Source of the DNA: an uncultured Lachnospiraceae bacterium | GTDB taxonomy: Bacteria; Bacillota; Clostridia; Lachnospirales; Lachnospiraceae | Length of the DNA: 14,336 bases | Assembly (NCBI GenBank): GCA_910588565.1 | Contig: CAJUPF010000023.1 | Location: 24,827-39,162 of the forward strand | Reading direction: 5' to 3' | Part shown: one piece after another, positions 7,528 through 14,336 of the stretch | Layout of the letters: each line of letters opens with the position of its first letter | Numbering within the stretch: the stretch's first letter is position 1 | The notes under the pieces: model-generated | Told to the model about the DNA's origin: nothing | What the model saw: only the letters and a program-made list of their open reading frames with translations | Database searches by the model: none | Program-made: the position numbers and the translations under genes

Positions 7528-8265
7528 TTATAATTGGCGTGGCATATGCGCAAGGGCTGCTTCATCTGCCACAAGCGTCACATCCGTATGCAGCTGCAGA
7601 ATAGAAGCGGGAACTTCCGGAGTAACTGGCCCAAAGAACGCCTTGGCTGCAATCTGGGCCTTCTTTTGGCCGCTTACAACGATTAGAATTTTTCTGGCCT
7701 GCATAATCGTGCGGATGCCCATAGTATACGCGCTAGTCGGTACTTCGTCCGCAGAAGAAAAAAATCTGGAATTGGCCGCGATGGTACTTTCTGTCAATGC
7801 GACGATACGGTTTTCTTTTTCAAAGCAAGGGCCTGGTTCATTGAACCCGATATGTCCGTTTTCTCCCAGCCCTAAAAGCTGCAGATCCACACCGCCGGAG
7901 GCTTTGATAAAATGATCCATACTGTGGCAGGCTGCGTCGCTGTCTGTTCTGGTTCCGGAAGGAATATAACAGTTTTCTGGCCGGATATTAATATGATCAA
8001 ATATGTTGGTCTTCATAAAATAGTGGTAGCTCTGTGGATTGTCGTCAGAAAGACCCACATATTCATCCAGGTTTACGGTTGAAACCCCGGAAAAATCCAG
8101 CTCCTGGTTTTGATATTTTTGGATCAGACACTTATATATCCCCAGTGGAGAAGAGCCGGTTGCGAGCCCCAGCAGACAGTCTGGTTTTAAAAGGATCTGG
8201 GCGGCTATTATATTTGCCGCTTTGCGGCTCAGTTCGGAATAATCTTTTACAGTAATCAGCTGCAT
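7528..8265 (-). CDS. nagB: Glucosamine-6-phosphate deaminase NagB
   Basis: A 245-residue cytoplasmic enzyme that isomerises and deaminates glucosamine-6-phosphate to fructose-6-phosphate and ammonia, the step after NagA. The phosphate loop LATGSSPLG (34-42), VNLDEYVGLS with the proton-transfer Asp D67, and LGLGENGHIGFNEPG with H138 and E143 are all present, and the numbering agrees with the short B. subtilis-type NagB. The longer E. coli form with its allosteric C-terminus is not expected here. The start at 8265 has GAGGTG (minus strand, 8271-8276) 5 bases upstream. It is the first gene of the nagBA operon. Confidence 0.96.
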   Translation of the reverse strand: MQLITVKDYSELSRKAANIIAAQILLKPDCLLGLATGSSPLGIYKCLIQKYQNQELDFSGVSTVNLDEYVGLSDDNPQSYHYFMKTNIFDHINIRPENCYIPSGTRTDSDAACHSMDHFIKASGGVDLQLLGLGENGHIGFNEPGPCFEKENRIVALTESTIAANSRFFSSADEVPTSAYTMGIRTIMQARKILIVVSGQKKAQIAAKAFFGPVTPEVPASILQLHTDVTLVADEAALAHMPRQL

Positions 8266-8306
8266 ACAATCACCTCATTTCCTGTGGTTTATTATCAGAT
8301 ATTATT

Positions 8307-8335
8307 ATCATACCCAATACTCCCAAAAAATTCAA
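8307..8335 (-). promoter_or_regulatory. Promoter of nagBA
   Basis: On the minus strand TTGAAT (8330-8335) is followed by exactly 17 bases and TATGAT (8307-8312). The -35 overlaps the palindrome TTCAATTGAA (8331-8340). The leader before the nagB ATG would be about 35 bases. Confidence 0.65.
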
Positions 8336-8343
8336 TTGAAAAA

Positions 8344-8356
8344 AGATTGACAATCT
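8344..8356. promoter_or_regulatory. Candidate operator palindrome over the kinase-gene -35 box
   Basis: AGATTG-A-CAATCT is a perfect 6-1-6 dyad that contains the TTGACA of the plus-strand promoter and lies 8 bases from the nagBA -35. A protein bound here could affect both directions. The binding factor is unknown. Confidence 0.4.
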
Positions 8357-8375
8357 CCTTTTTTTGGCATACAAT
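8347..8375 (+). promoter_or_regulatory. Promoter of the cytidylate-kinase-like/MATE operon
   Basis: A consensus TTGACA (8347-8352), a 17-base spacer and TACAAT (8370-8375). This is the strongest promoter match in the window. Transcription would start near 8382, about 23 bases before the ATG. Confidence 0.85.
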
Positions 8376-8404
8376 GCGCACCATATATGAAAGGAGCTGA
8401 GGAT

Positions 8405-9025
8405 ATGAATATAATTACCATTAGCCGTGAATTTGGCAGCGGCGGCAGGGAGCTTGGAAAGCGCCTTGCGGATGAGCTTGGGTATGATTATTATGACCGT
8501 GAAATCATTCTGGCAATCGCCAAATCACAGAATCTGGATGAAAGTTATGTGGAACAGGCAATGGATCATTCTATGTGGCAGGGCAGACCGCTGACTTACC
8601 GCCGTTCCTTTACAAGCAGCGTTCTGTTTCAGGCGCCGCAGACCAATTTTCTGTTAGAACAAAAGCGGGTGATAGAAGGAATAGCAGGACTTGGAAAAAA
8701 CTGTGTTATTGTTGGGCGCAATGCGGATGTATTTCTGGAAGGGCAAACTATGTTTCATATTTTTGTCTGCGCGGATATGGAAGCCAGAGTCAGGCGCTGT
8801 ATTGAGCGGGCCGCCGAAGGAGAACATCTGACGCGCAGGGAAATCGAGCAGAATATCCGCCGCATTGATAAGAACCGTGCCAGAAACCGGGAAATTATTA
8901 CAGATAATTCTTGGGGAAAAGGTACGACATATGATCTTACGGTAAATACAAGTAACTGGGATATCAAGGAATTGGCACCCGCAGTTGCAGAATTTGCCAA
9001 ATGCTGGTTTGGGAGGACAAAATGA
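8405..9025 (+). CDS. Cytidylate kinase-like family protein
   Basis: A 206-residue P-loop nucleotide kinase of the cytidylate-kinase-like group (Cytidylate_kin2 type). Visible parts are the N-terminal strand and variant P-loop ITISREFGSGGRELG (residues 4-18), DYYDREII, the central VIVGRNAD strand, and an Arg-rich lid-like segment RIDKNRARNRE beginning at R153. It is not the housekeeping CMP kinase, which has a different N-terminal P-loop and CMP-binding insert; the true substrate of this group is not established. ATG 8405 has AAGGAG (8391-8396) 8 bases upstream and is preferred to ATG 8387, which overlaps the binding site. Its TGA overlaps the next gene's ATG (ATGA at 9022-9025), so the two are probably translationally coupled. 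Confidence 0.85.
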   Translation: MNIITISREFGSGGRELGKRLADELGYDYYDREIILAIAKSQNLDESYVEQAMDHSMWQGRPLTYRRSFTSSVLFQAPQTNFLLEQKRVIEGIAGLGKNCVIVGRNADVFLEGQTMFHIFVCADMEARVRRCIERAAEGEHLTRREIEQNIRRIDKNRARNREIITDNSWGKGTTYDLTVNTSNWDIKELAPAVAEFAKCWFGRTK

Positions 9026-10350
9026 ACATTCAGTTATCCGATCATTTTACGTATAAAAAGCTTTTGCGTTTTACGCTGCCATTGATTGCAATGATGATAT
9101 TTACATCCATTTATGGTGTGGTAGATGGTTTTTTTGTATCGAATTTTGTTGGAAAAAGCCCCTTTGCGGCCGTGAATTTTATTATGCCGTTTCTAATGAT
9201 ACTTGGCACGTTTGGCTTTATGTTTGGTACTGGCGGCAGCGCCCTGATATCGAAAACAATGGGACAGGGCGATATGCCCAGGGCAAACAGCCTGTTTTCC
9301 ATGCTGGTTTGTATCTCTGCTTTTACCGGTATTATACTGGCAGCGCTTGGCATTCTGTTTATCCGTCCGGTTGCCGTATTGCTGGGAGCCGAACGTGATA
9401 TGCTGGAATATTGCGTGCTGTATGGGCGGATTATTTTAGCGGCTATGCCGGTATACATGCTGCAGCAGGAATTTCAGAGCTTTTTTGTAACTGCGGAAAA
9501 ACCGCAGTTAGGACTGTATACAACTGTGGCAGCCGGTATTTCCAATATGATACTGGACGCATTGTTTATTGCCGTATTCCGTTGGGGTGTTGCCGGGGCT
9601 GCATTGGCGACAGCAGCAAGTCAGGCAATTGGCGGGCTGATACCGATCCTGTATTTTCTTCGACCGAATACAAGCCTTTTGAAACTGACTGTGCCGGTAT
9701 TTGACGGAAAAGCGTTTTTTAAAACTTGTACAAACGGTTCCTCAGAACTGATGAGCAATGCTTCCATGTCCTTAGTGGGGATGCTTTACAATATCCAGCT
9801 GATGAAATATGCGGGCGAAAATGGTGTCGCGGCATATGGCGTATTGATGTATATCAGTTTTATTTTTATTGCGGCATTTATCGGTTATTCTATCGGAACG
9901 GCGCCTGTAATCGGTTATCACTACGGAGCCGGGAACCACAGCGAATTAAAAAGCCTGCTGCAAAAAAGCCTTGTCATCATAGGCATATTTTCCGTATGTA
10001 TGCTGATACTTGGAGAGATACTGGCAAGGCCGTTATCCTTATTGTTCGTGGGATATGACGCGGAGTTGTTAAACCTGACATTGAGAGGCTTTGCGGTATT
10101 TTCGTTTTCATTTTTATTTTCTGGTTTTGCGATTTATGGCTCTGGATTTTTTACCGCGCTGAACAATGGGCTGATATCAGCAGTGATTTCTTTTCTCAGG
10201 ACTCTGGTATTTCAGATTGCGGCAATTATGATTCTTCCGATGATATGGGGAACGGATGGGATCTGGTTTTCGATTGTTACGGCGGATATGATGGCGGCAG
10301 TGGTTACGGCGTTGTTTTGGATTGGGAATAAGAAAAAGTATCAGTATTAA
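9022..10350 (+). CDS. MATE family multidrug/metabolite efflux transporter
   Basis: A 442-residue, strongly hydrophobic inner-membrane protein with about 12 membrane segments, the normal size for a MATE antiporter. The two-fold family architecture is visible: the loop GQGDMPRANSLF after the second segment is mirrored by GAGNHSELKSLL in the second half, and the first half has the conserved ISNMILDALFI motif. It resembles the MepA-like bacterial branch, which exports cationic compounds using H+ or Na+. ATG 9022 is chosen because GGAGG at 9012-9016 lies 5 bases upstream and it forms an ATGA overlap with the kinase-like gene. ATG 9001 would add 7 residues and overlap more. The substrate cannot be predicted. 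Confidence 0.92.
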   Translation: MNIQLSDHFTYKKLLRFTLPLIAMMIFTSIYGVVDGFFVSNFVGKSPFAAVNFIMPFLMILGTFGFMFGTGGSALISKTMGQGDMPRANSLFSMLVCISAFTGIILAALGILFIRPVAVLLGAERDMLEYCVLYGRIILAAMPVYMLQQEFQSFFVTAEKPQLGLYTTVAAGISNMILDALFIAVFRWGVAGAALATAASQAIGGLIPILYFLRPNTSLLKLTVPVFDGKAFFKTCTNGSSELMSNASMSLVGMLYNIQLMKYAGENGVAAYGVLMYISFIFIAAFIGYSIGTAPVIGYHYGAGNHSELKSLLQKSLVIIGIFSVCMLILGEILARPLSLLFVGYDAELLNLTLRGFAVFSFSFLFSGFAIYGSGFFTALNNGLISAVISFLRTLVFQIAAIMILPMIWGTDGIWFSIVTADMMAAVVTALFWIGNKKKYQY

Positions 10351-10354
10351 TGAG

Positions 10355-10394
10355 AGCTTTACTGCCTGTGTTCAACCACAATGGCAGTAAAGCT
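10355..10394. terminator. Hairpin between convergent genes, probable terminator
   Basis: A perfect 12-bp outer stem, AGCTTTACTGCC (10355-10366) with GGCAGTAAAGCT (10383-10394), continues with TGTG/CACA across a two-base bulge. It starts five bases after the MATE stop. The T content after it is modest in both directions, so termination is probable but may be inefficient. Confidence 0.65.
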
Positions 10395-10455
10395 GCTTTC
10401 CCTCTGATGTGCCCGTGTTTTGGCGAGATGGCGCCGGGCGTTTGGGCAAATGGAT

Positions 10456-11292
10456 TTATACTTTGATATAACGTGCTGCAGCATATCCTTTCAGCAGTCT
10501 GCCGCTGACGCCGCGTGCCTGGATAAAGTACCATTTCTGTCCGTCTTTGCCGGTTACCTGGCTTAATATCGTCACTTTTGTCCCTTTTACAAGTGTAGTG
10601 ATAATTCTGCTGCTTGTAGAAGGCTGTTCACGCATACGCAGCCCGCTTGCCGTTACAGTGCCTGTCGTAGAAGATACTGGCTGCTGCTGTGATCCGGAAG
10701 AAGAGAGAAGATCCGCCCGCATATACCCGGTTTTACTCTTTCCCTGCACTTTATAAGAAATGCGGCTCCAGGGTACGCCTTTTTTATCCGAGGCGGCGCA
10801 TACGATCTTTACCTGCGTACCTGCGTCCAAAGTAGTGCGGATTGCAAAATTGCTGCCTGCATGTGAGCGCACATTGGCGCGGACTCTTACAAACGCTGTG
10901 CGGGTACCGCCTTTGGTATAGGCGGAGATGCGTTTGGAAAATTTACCTTTTACAATGCCGCTGCCAGTTGAGGCATAGGCGCGGACTTTATAAAAATATT
11001 CTCTGCCGCTGTTCAATTTCATATTGCAGAACGCCTGATTGCCAACAGCAATATCCTTGATGTGTTTATATTTTCCGTCATAAGCTGTAGAGCGGTAAAT
11101 CTGATACCCGGAGACATTATCCTGCTGCCGCCAGGAGATGTTAATGCTGTTATTGCTTGTGGTGCCTTTTTTCAGCCCCTGGACAGCAGGCGGTTTCTGA
11201 ACGGCCTGCGTTTCCTGCGGGCAGGCAAGAACAGACAAAAATGCAAACACAAGCGCAATTACTGTAAGTTTTCTGAGTTGTTTCATAGTCAT
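10456..11292 (-). CDS. Secreted protein with one fibronectin-III domain and two SH3-like domains
   Basis: A 278-residue exported protein. Residues 1-30 are a signal peptide (KQLRKL, a hydrophobic core to L22, and a likely cut after TQA at 30). VLAC at 21-24 is a weak lipobox, so a lipoprotein cannot be excluded. Residues about 34-125 form a fibronectin type III domain (SINISWRQQDNVSGYQIYRS and YFYKVRAYA). Two bacterial SH3_3 domains follow at about 131-197 (VRANVRSHAGSNFAIRTTL) and 209-278 (GLRMREQPSTSSRIITTL). SH3_3 domains often bind cell-wall peptides. No catalytic domain is present, so it looks like a wall-binding or adhesion module. The start at 11292 has AAAGGAT 8 bases upstream; ATG 11286 is a close alternative. 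It diverges from topB. Confidence 0.87.
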   Translation of the reverse strand: MTMKQLRKLTVIALVFAFLSVLACPQETQAVQKPPAVQGLKKGTTSNNSINISWRQQDNVSGYQIYRSTAYDGKYKHIKDIAVGNQAFCNMKLNSGREYFYKVRAYASTGSGIVKGKFSKRISAYTKGGTRTAFVRVRANVRSHAGSNFAIRTTLDAGTQVKIVCAASDKKGVPWSRISYKVQGKSKTGYMRADLLSSSGSQQQPVSSTTGTVTASGLRMREQPSTSSRIITTLVKGTKVTILSQVTGKDGQKWYFIQARGVSGRLLKGYAAARYIKV

Positions 11293-11338
11293 AAAGTATC
11301 ATCCTTTCTCCTTTTTATTTGGAAATATCTGTATATCA

Positions 11339-11366
11339 ATTTTAATATATTGTATGAAAAAGTCAA
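11339..11366 (-). promoter_or_regulatory. Promoter of the secreted FnIII/SH3 protein gene
   Basis: On the minus strand TTGACT (11361-11366), a 16-base spacer and TAAAAT (11339-11344) lie in a very AT-rich stretch. The leader to the ATG is about 40 bases. Confidence 0.55.
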
Positions 11367-11451
11367 TGAATTTTTAATGTTTTAATTAATATTAAGAAAA
11401 TACTAAAAAAATCTTTTGCCTTTTTGGGAACAGTTCGCAGCCGATATAGCA

Positions 11452-11612
11452 GAATTGTTGTTACTGTTCACGGCCTGGAAGGCCGCTTACAGTAACGTTT
11501 CGGGGCGATATTTAAAGTTTTGCTTCGCAAAAATCGCCCTGAACTTGTATCATGTTCTCACGGAACGCGCAGTAAATGCGCGTTCCTGACCCGTGAACAG
11601 TAACGAATTGTT
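11452..11612. repeat. 8-bp direct repeat GAATTGTT flanking the MITE-like element
   Basis: Exact copies occur at 11452-11459 and 11605-11612, immediately outside the two terminal inverted repeats. This fits a target-site duplication. Removing the element and one copy would leave a plain AT-rich intergenic sequence. Confidence 0.7.
11460..11604. mobile_element. MITE-like non-autonomous element, 145 bp
   Basis: The ends are a perfect 14-bp inverted repeat: GTTACTGTTCACGG at 11460-11473 and its exact complement at 11591-11604. The element is flanked on both sides by the identical 8-mer GAATTGTT (11452-11459 and 11605-11612), as expected for a target-site duplication. It has no coding capacity. 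Three hairpins lie inside: CGGCCT-GGA-AGGCCG (11471-11485); GGGCGAT/ATCGCCC (11503-11539), enclosing TTTTGC-TTC-GCAAAA; and GGAACGCGCA/TGCGCGTTCC with a 5-base loop (11562-11586). CAGTAAC at 11490-11496 could pair alternatively with the left end. I cannot assign an IS family; several families make 8-bp duplications. A structured intergenic repeat spread by another mechanism is the alternative. Confidence 0.72.
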
Positions 11613-11635
11613 ACTCTTTTTGGAACAGATTTCTG

Positions 11636-11680
11636 AAACATCAATTGACAATAGGTTTTACTGATGTTAGATTGATGTTT
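11636..11680. promoter_or_regulatory. Candidate operator dyad over the topB promoter
   Basis: AAACATCAAT (11636-11645) and ATTGATGTTT (11671-11680) are perfect inverted copies. A third TGATGTT half-site lies at 11662-11668, exactly 12 bases before the one at 11674-11680. The sites overlap the -35 and -10 of the topB promoter, so a bound protein would occlude it. The regulator is unknown. Confidence 0.42.
11645..11673 (+). promoter_or_regulatory. Promoter of topB
   Basis: Consensus TTGACA (11645-11650), a 17-base spacer and TAGATT (11668-11673), preceded by TGT, which gives an extended -10. The leader to ATG 11718 is about 38 bases. Confidence 0.68.
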
Positions 11681-11717
11681 GGAATACGGCAATAAAGAGT
11701 TAGGAGGAGATTTACCC

Positions 11718-13922
11718 ATGAAATCGCTTGTAATTGCAGAAAAACCTTCGGTTGCCCGTGATATTGCGCGGGTACTGCATTGCCAGAAGAAGCTTCCGGG
11801 AGCTATGGAAGGAAAAGATTACGTAGTTACCTGGGCGCTTGGACATCTGGTGACGCTGGCAGATCCGGAGGAATATGATAAAAAATATGCCCAGTGGAAT
11901 CTGGAAACCCTGCCGATGCTGCCAAAAAAAATGCAGCTTGTTGTAATAAAACAGACAGCAAAGCAGTTTAAAGACGTAAAAACCCAGCTATACCGCAAGG
12001 ATATCAGCCAGATTGTCATAGCTACCGACGCAGGCAGAGAAGGAGAACTGGTCGCCCGCTGGATTCTGGAAAAAGCAGACTGCCATAAGCCTATCCGGCG
12101 GCTGTGGATTTCTTCGGTCACAGATAAGGCGATCCGGGAAGGCTTTGCAAAACTAAAGGACGGGCGGGAATATAATAACCTTTATGCGGCGGCTGCCGCC
12201 CGTGCCGAAGCTGACTGGCTGGTAGGAATCAACGCCACACGAGCCCTGACCTGTAAATACAATGCCCAGCTGTCCTGCGGCCGCGTACAGACGCCGACGC
12301 TTGCAATGATTGCCAGAAGAGAAGAGGAAATCCAAAAATTTAAGCCGCAGGAATACTTTGGCATGACGGTTCTGGCGGGAGGCATTCGATGGAGCTGGCA
12401 GGATAAAAAGAGCAAGAGCAGCCGCACATTCCAAAAAGAGCGGATGGAGGAACTGCAGAAGAGATTGGCCGGAACGAAATTAAATGTCGTTTCCATAGAA
12501 AAAACCTCGAAAAAAACCTTTGCCCCAGGGCTGTATGATCTGACCGAGCTGCAGCGGGACGCCAACAAAAAATATGGTTATTCAGCGAAAGAGACGCTAA
12601 ATATCATGCAGCGGCTGTATGAAAACCACAAAGTGCTTACTTATCCCAGAACCGATTCCAGATATATTGGCACAGATGTGGCAGAAACTTTAAAAGAGCG
12701 TCTGAAAGCCTGCGCGGTTGGCCCCTACCGGAAACTGGCTGGGAGCCTTGCCGTAAAACCCATTCGGACAAACGCGTCGTTTGTGGACAACAAAAAAGTA
12801 AGTGATCATCATGCGATTATCCCCACCGAGCAGTTTGTCCAGCTGGATCATATGACAGCAGAAGAGCGGAAGATATATGATCTTGTGGTACGCCGGTTCC
12901 TTGCCGTGCTGTATCCGCCATTTTTATATGAACAGACCACAATGCGCGGCGAAGTGGCCGGAGAAACTTTTCTTGCAAAAGGCAAAGTAGTAAAAGACGC
13001 TGGATGGCGGGAAGCGTATGAAATTCAGGAAGATATGGAAGAAGATGAGGAGGTAGAGATTTTAGAGCAGACTCTTCCGGACATCAAAAAAGGCAGCGGC
13101 TTTGCTGTCGAGCGGATCGAGCTGAGTAAAGGAAAGACAAAACCGCCCGCGCCTTTTACAGAAGCAACTCTTCTCTCTGCTATGGAAAATCCGGTAAAAT
13201 ATATGGAGACAAAAGATAAGACGGCAGCAAAAACACTGGGAGAAACCGGAGGACTTGGCACAGTCGCTACCAGGGCGGATATTATAGACAAGCTGTTCAA
13301 TACTTTTTTAATGGAAAAAAGAGGCAAAGACATATTTATTACATCCAAGGCAAAACAGCTGCTGAAGCTGGTTCCGGAAGATCTGAAAAAACCGGAGCTG
13401 ACAGCGGCCTGGGAGCTGAAGCTTGCCGGCATTGCCAAAGGTTCTGTGAAAAAAGACGATTTCCTGAAAAATATCCGGGACTATACCATAGAGATTGTCG
13501 GAGAGATCAAAACCGGAGACGGCACATTTCATCATGATAATCTGACCAATAAAAGATGCCCGGTATGTGGAAAGCGGATGCTTTCTGTCACTGGAAAAAA
13601 CAGCAAGCTTTTAGTCTGCCAGGACAGAGAATGCGGCCATCGGGAGACCGTATCCAAGATAACCAATGCACGCTGCCCCAAATGCCGCAAGAAGATGGAA
13701 CTGTATGTTAAAGGGGAGGAAGAAACTTTTATCTGCGGCTGCGGTTACAAAGAAAAACTGTCCGCATTCAAAGCACGCCGTGAAAAGGAAGGAGCGGGCG
13801 TCAATAAAAAAGATGTTCAGCGTTACCTGAATAAACAGAAAAAAGAAGCGGAAGCGCCGCTGAACAATGCATTTGCGGAAGCATTTGCAAAACTGGATAT
13901 GGGTTCTCTGGATGAAATATAA
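11718..13922 (+). CDS. topB: DNA topoisomerase III (type IA)
   Basis: A 734-residue type IA topoisomerase that cuts and rejoins single strands and decatenates DNA, acting in the cytoplasm on replication and recombination intermediates. The Toprim domain starts at the N-terminus (LVIAEKPSVARDIA, E8) and carries ATDAGREGEL with D104 and E108. The catalytic tyrosine is Y309 in TYPRTDSRYI. Two C-terminal Cys4 zinc ribbons are visible: C614, C617, C634, C639 and C653, C656, C673, C675. The Lys-rich tail is ordinary. The start at ATG 11718 has AGGAGG at 11702-11707, 10 bases upstream. The upstream ATG 11679 would place the ribosome binding site inside the gene and lacks its own. The sequence is chromosomal in character, with no plasmid or conjugation genes beside it, although related TopB proteins also occur on integrative elements. 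Confidence 0.95.
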   Translation: MKSLVIAEKPSVARDIARVLHCQKKLPGAMEGKDYVVTWALGHLVTLADPEEYDKKYAQWNLETLPMLPKKMQLVVIKQTAKQFKDVKTQLYRKDISQIVIATDAGREGELVARWILEKADCHKPIRRLWISSVTDKAIREGFAKLKDGREYNNLYAAAAARAEADWLVGINATRALTCKYNAQLSCGRVQTPTLAMIARREEEIQKFKPQEYFGMTVLAGGIRWSWQDKKSKSSRTFQKERMEELQKRLAGTKLNVVSIEKTSKKTFAPGLYDLTELQRDANKKYGYSAKETLNIMQRLYENHKVLTYPRTDSRYIGTDVAETLKERLKACAVGPYRKLAGSLAVKPIRTNASFVDNKKVSDHHAIIPTEQFVQLDHMTAEERKIYDLVVRRFLAVLYPPFLYEQTTMRGEVAGETFLAKGKVVKDAGWREAYEIQEDMEEDEEVEILEQTLPDIKKGSGFAVERIELSKGKTKPPAPFTEATLLSAMENPVKYMETKDKTAAKTLGETGGLGTVATRADIIDKLFNTFLMEKRGKDIFITSKAKQLLKLVPEDLKKPELTAAWELKLAGIAKGSVKKDDFLKNIRDYTIEIVGEIKTGDGTFHHDNLTNKRCPVCGKRMLSVTGKNSKLLVCQDRECGHRETVSKITNARCPKCRKKMELYVKGEEETFICGCGYKEKLSAFKARREKEGAGVNKKDVQRYLNKQKKEAEAPLNNAFAEAFAKLDMGSLDEI

Positions 13923-13984
13923 ATTATCTTGTTTATGGCACAGTATATGCAAGTGGTTAGACGAAGAGGAATAGCGGTAACCTA

Positions 13985-14026
13985 AACCCCCGAAAGTATT
14001 GACGGTACTTCCGGGGGTTCGCTTTT
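13985..14026 (+). terminator. Rho-independent terminator of topB
   Basis: Arms 13985-13998 and 14006-14019 pair over 14 bp with one mismatch, including AACCCCC/GGGGGTT, around a 7-base loop. A short T run (14023-14026) follows. It starts 62 bases after the topB stop. Confidence 0.85.
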
Positions 14027-14336
14027 GGCGTCATGTAAACACTCCGTCATCTTTCTGTTTGCCGGATGGCGTTATAGCATATGCAAATCTGAACAGTTTG
14101 CGGGCGGGTTAGGCCATGAACTGTAACTATAAGGGGTTACTTGATGGGCCGATATGTAACTACAAGAGTTAAAAACAAATATCTTAAGAAAAGCTTAAAA
14201 TAGATGGAAATTTGCAATCGTTGAAAATTCTGAAAAAAGCTAGTAAATTCAATGGATTCAGCGCAATGTGTTCGCCTTATTTCTTTATATGATTTCACAC
14301 AAGTTTACTCTTTCCCTGACTGCTTATAAGGGCAAA
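14027..14336. other. Gene-free right end with small repeats
   Basis: No open frame of useful length or RNA gene is seen. An imperfect hairpin lies at 14112-14150 (GGCCAT/ATGGGCC outer, GTAAC/GTTAC inner). Related 17-18-base sequences beginning TGTAACTA occur at 14122 and 14155. CTTAA is repeated 11 bases apart at 14183 and 14194. A weak promoter-like pair, TTGAAA (14221-14226) and TAAATT (14244-14249) with a 17-base spacer, points out of the right edge, so a plus-strand gene may start beyond it. Confidence 0.45.
14221..14249 (+). promoter_or_regulatory. Possible promoter reading out of the window
   Basis: TTGAAA, 17 bases, then TAAATT, in an AT-rich region with CTTAA direct repeats 23 bases upstream. 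The -10 match is poor (4 of 6) and no downstream gene is visible. Confidence 0.3.

Noticed and set aside
10304..10534. Minus-strand frame between the MATE gene and the SH3 protein gene
   Set aside because: Overlaps the ends of both real genes and the hairpin at 10355-10394, with no binding site or recognisable domain.
11460..11604. Riboswitch or structured leader for topB
   Set aside because: The element lies upstream of the predicted topB -35 box, so it would not be in the topB transcript, and its ends and direct repeats fit an insertion better.
11420..11631. Similar sequences CTTTTTGGGAACAG (11420-11433) and CTTTTTGGAACAG (11616-11628) on either side of the MITE
   Set aside because: They are not adjacent to the terminal repeats and differ in length; chance or an unrelated old duplication is as likely.

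Overview
The window looks like chromosomal DNA from a Gram-positive Clostridia bacterium, most likely a gut Lachnospiraceae. The evidence is mixed base composition, strong AGGAGG-type ribosome binding sites, sigma-A promoters, intrinsic terminators, a BspA-type leucine-rich-repeat surface protein with a Lys-rich C-terminus, and a glycan-degradation gene set typical of that group. The assignment is inferred from gene style; no marker gene fixes it. I see no rRNA, tRNA, CRISPR array or prophage.

Layout. Positions 1-815 hold the 3' end of a secreted LRR_5 protein with a Gly-Ser-rich tandem-repeat linker, closed by a strong terminator. A YbaK-type Cys-tRNA(Pro) deacylase follows at 1149-1625. Next is a two-gene glycosidase operon: a GH42 beta-galactosidase (1759-3789) and a GH3 beta-glucosidase with permuted domain order (3821-6337). 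Convergent to it is nagB-nagA on the minus strand (8265 down to 6358), the catabolic route from GlcNAc-6-P to fructose-6-P. The operon's terminator lies inside the last codons of nagA. From a compact divergent control region (8307-8375) the plus strand carries a cytidylate-kinase-like protein and a MATE transporter that overlap by ATGA (8405-10350). A minus-strand secreted FnIII/SH3 protein (11292 down to 10456) and the plus-strand topoisomerase III gene topB (11718-13922) diverge from a 425-bp intergenic region. The last 414 bp contain the topB terminator and small repeats but no gene.

Functionally the middle of the window is sugar foraging. Intracellular GH42 and GH3 enzymes would cleave imported galactosides and glucosides, and NagA/NagB feed amino sugars into glycolysis. 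No sugar transporter or sugar regulator is present in the window.

The most unusual item is a 145-bp non-coding element at 11460-11604. It has perfect 14-bp terminal inverted repeats, an exact 8-bp flanking direct repeat and three internal hairpins, all consistent with a MITE-like insertion upstream of topB. Other points worth checking are the palindrome over the -35 box between nagB and the kinase gene, the triple half-site dyad over the topB promoter, the permuted GH3 enzyme, and the exact 54-bp duplication in the LRR linker.
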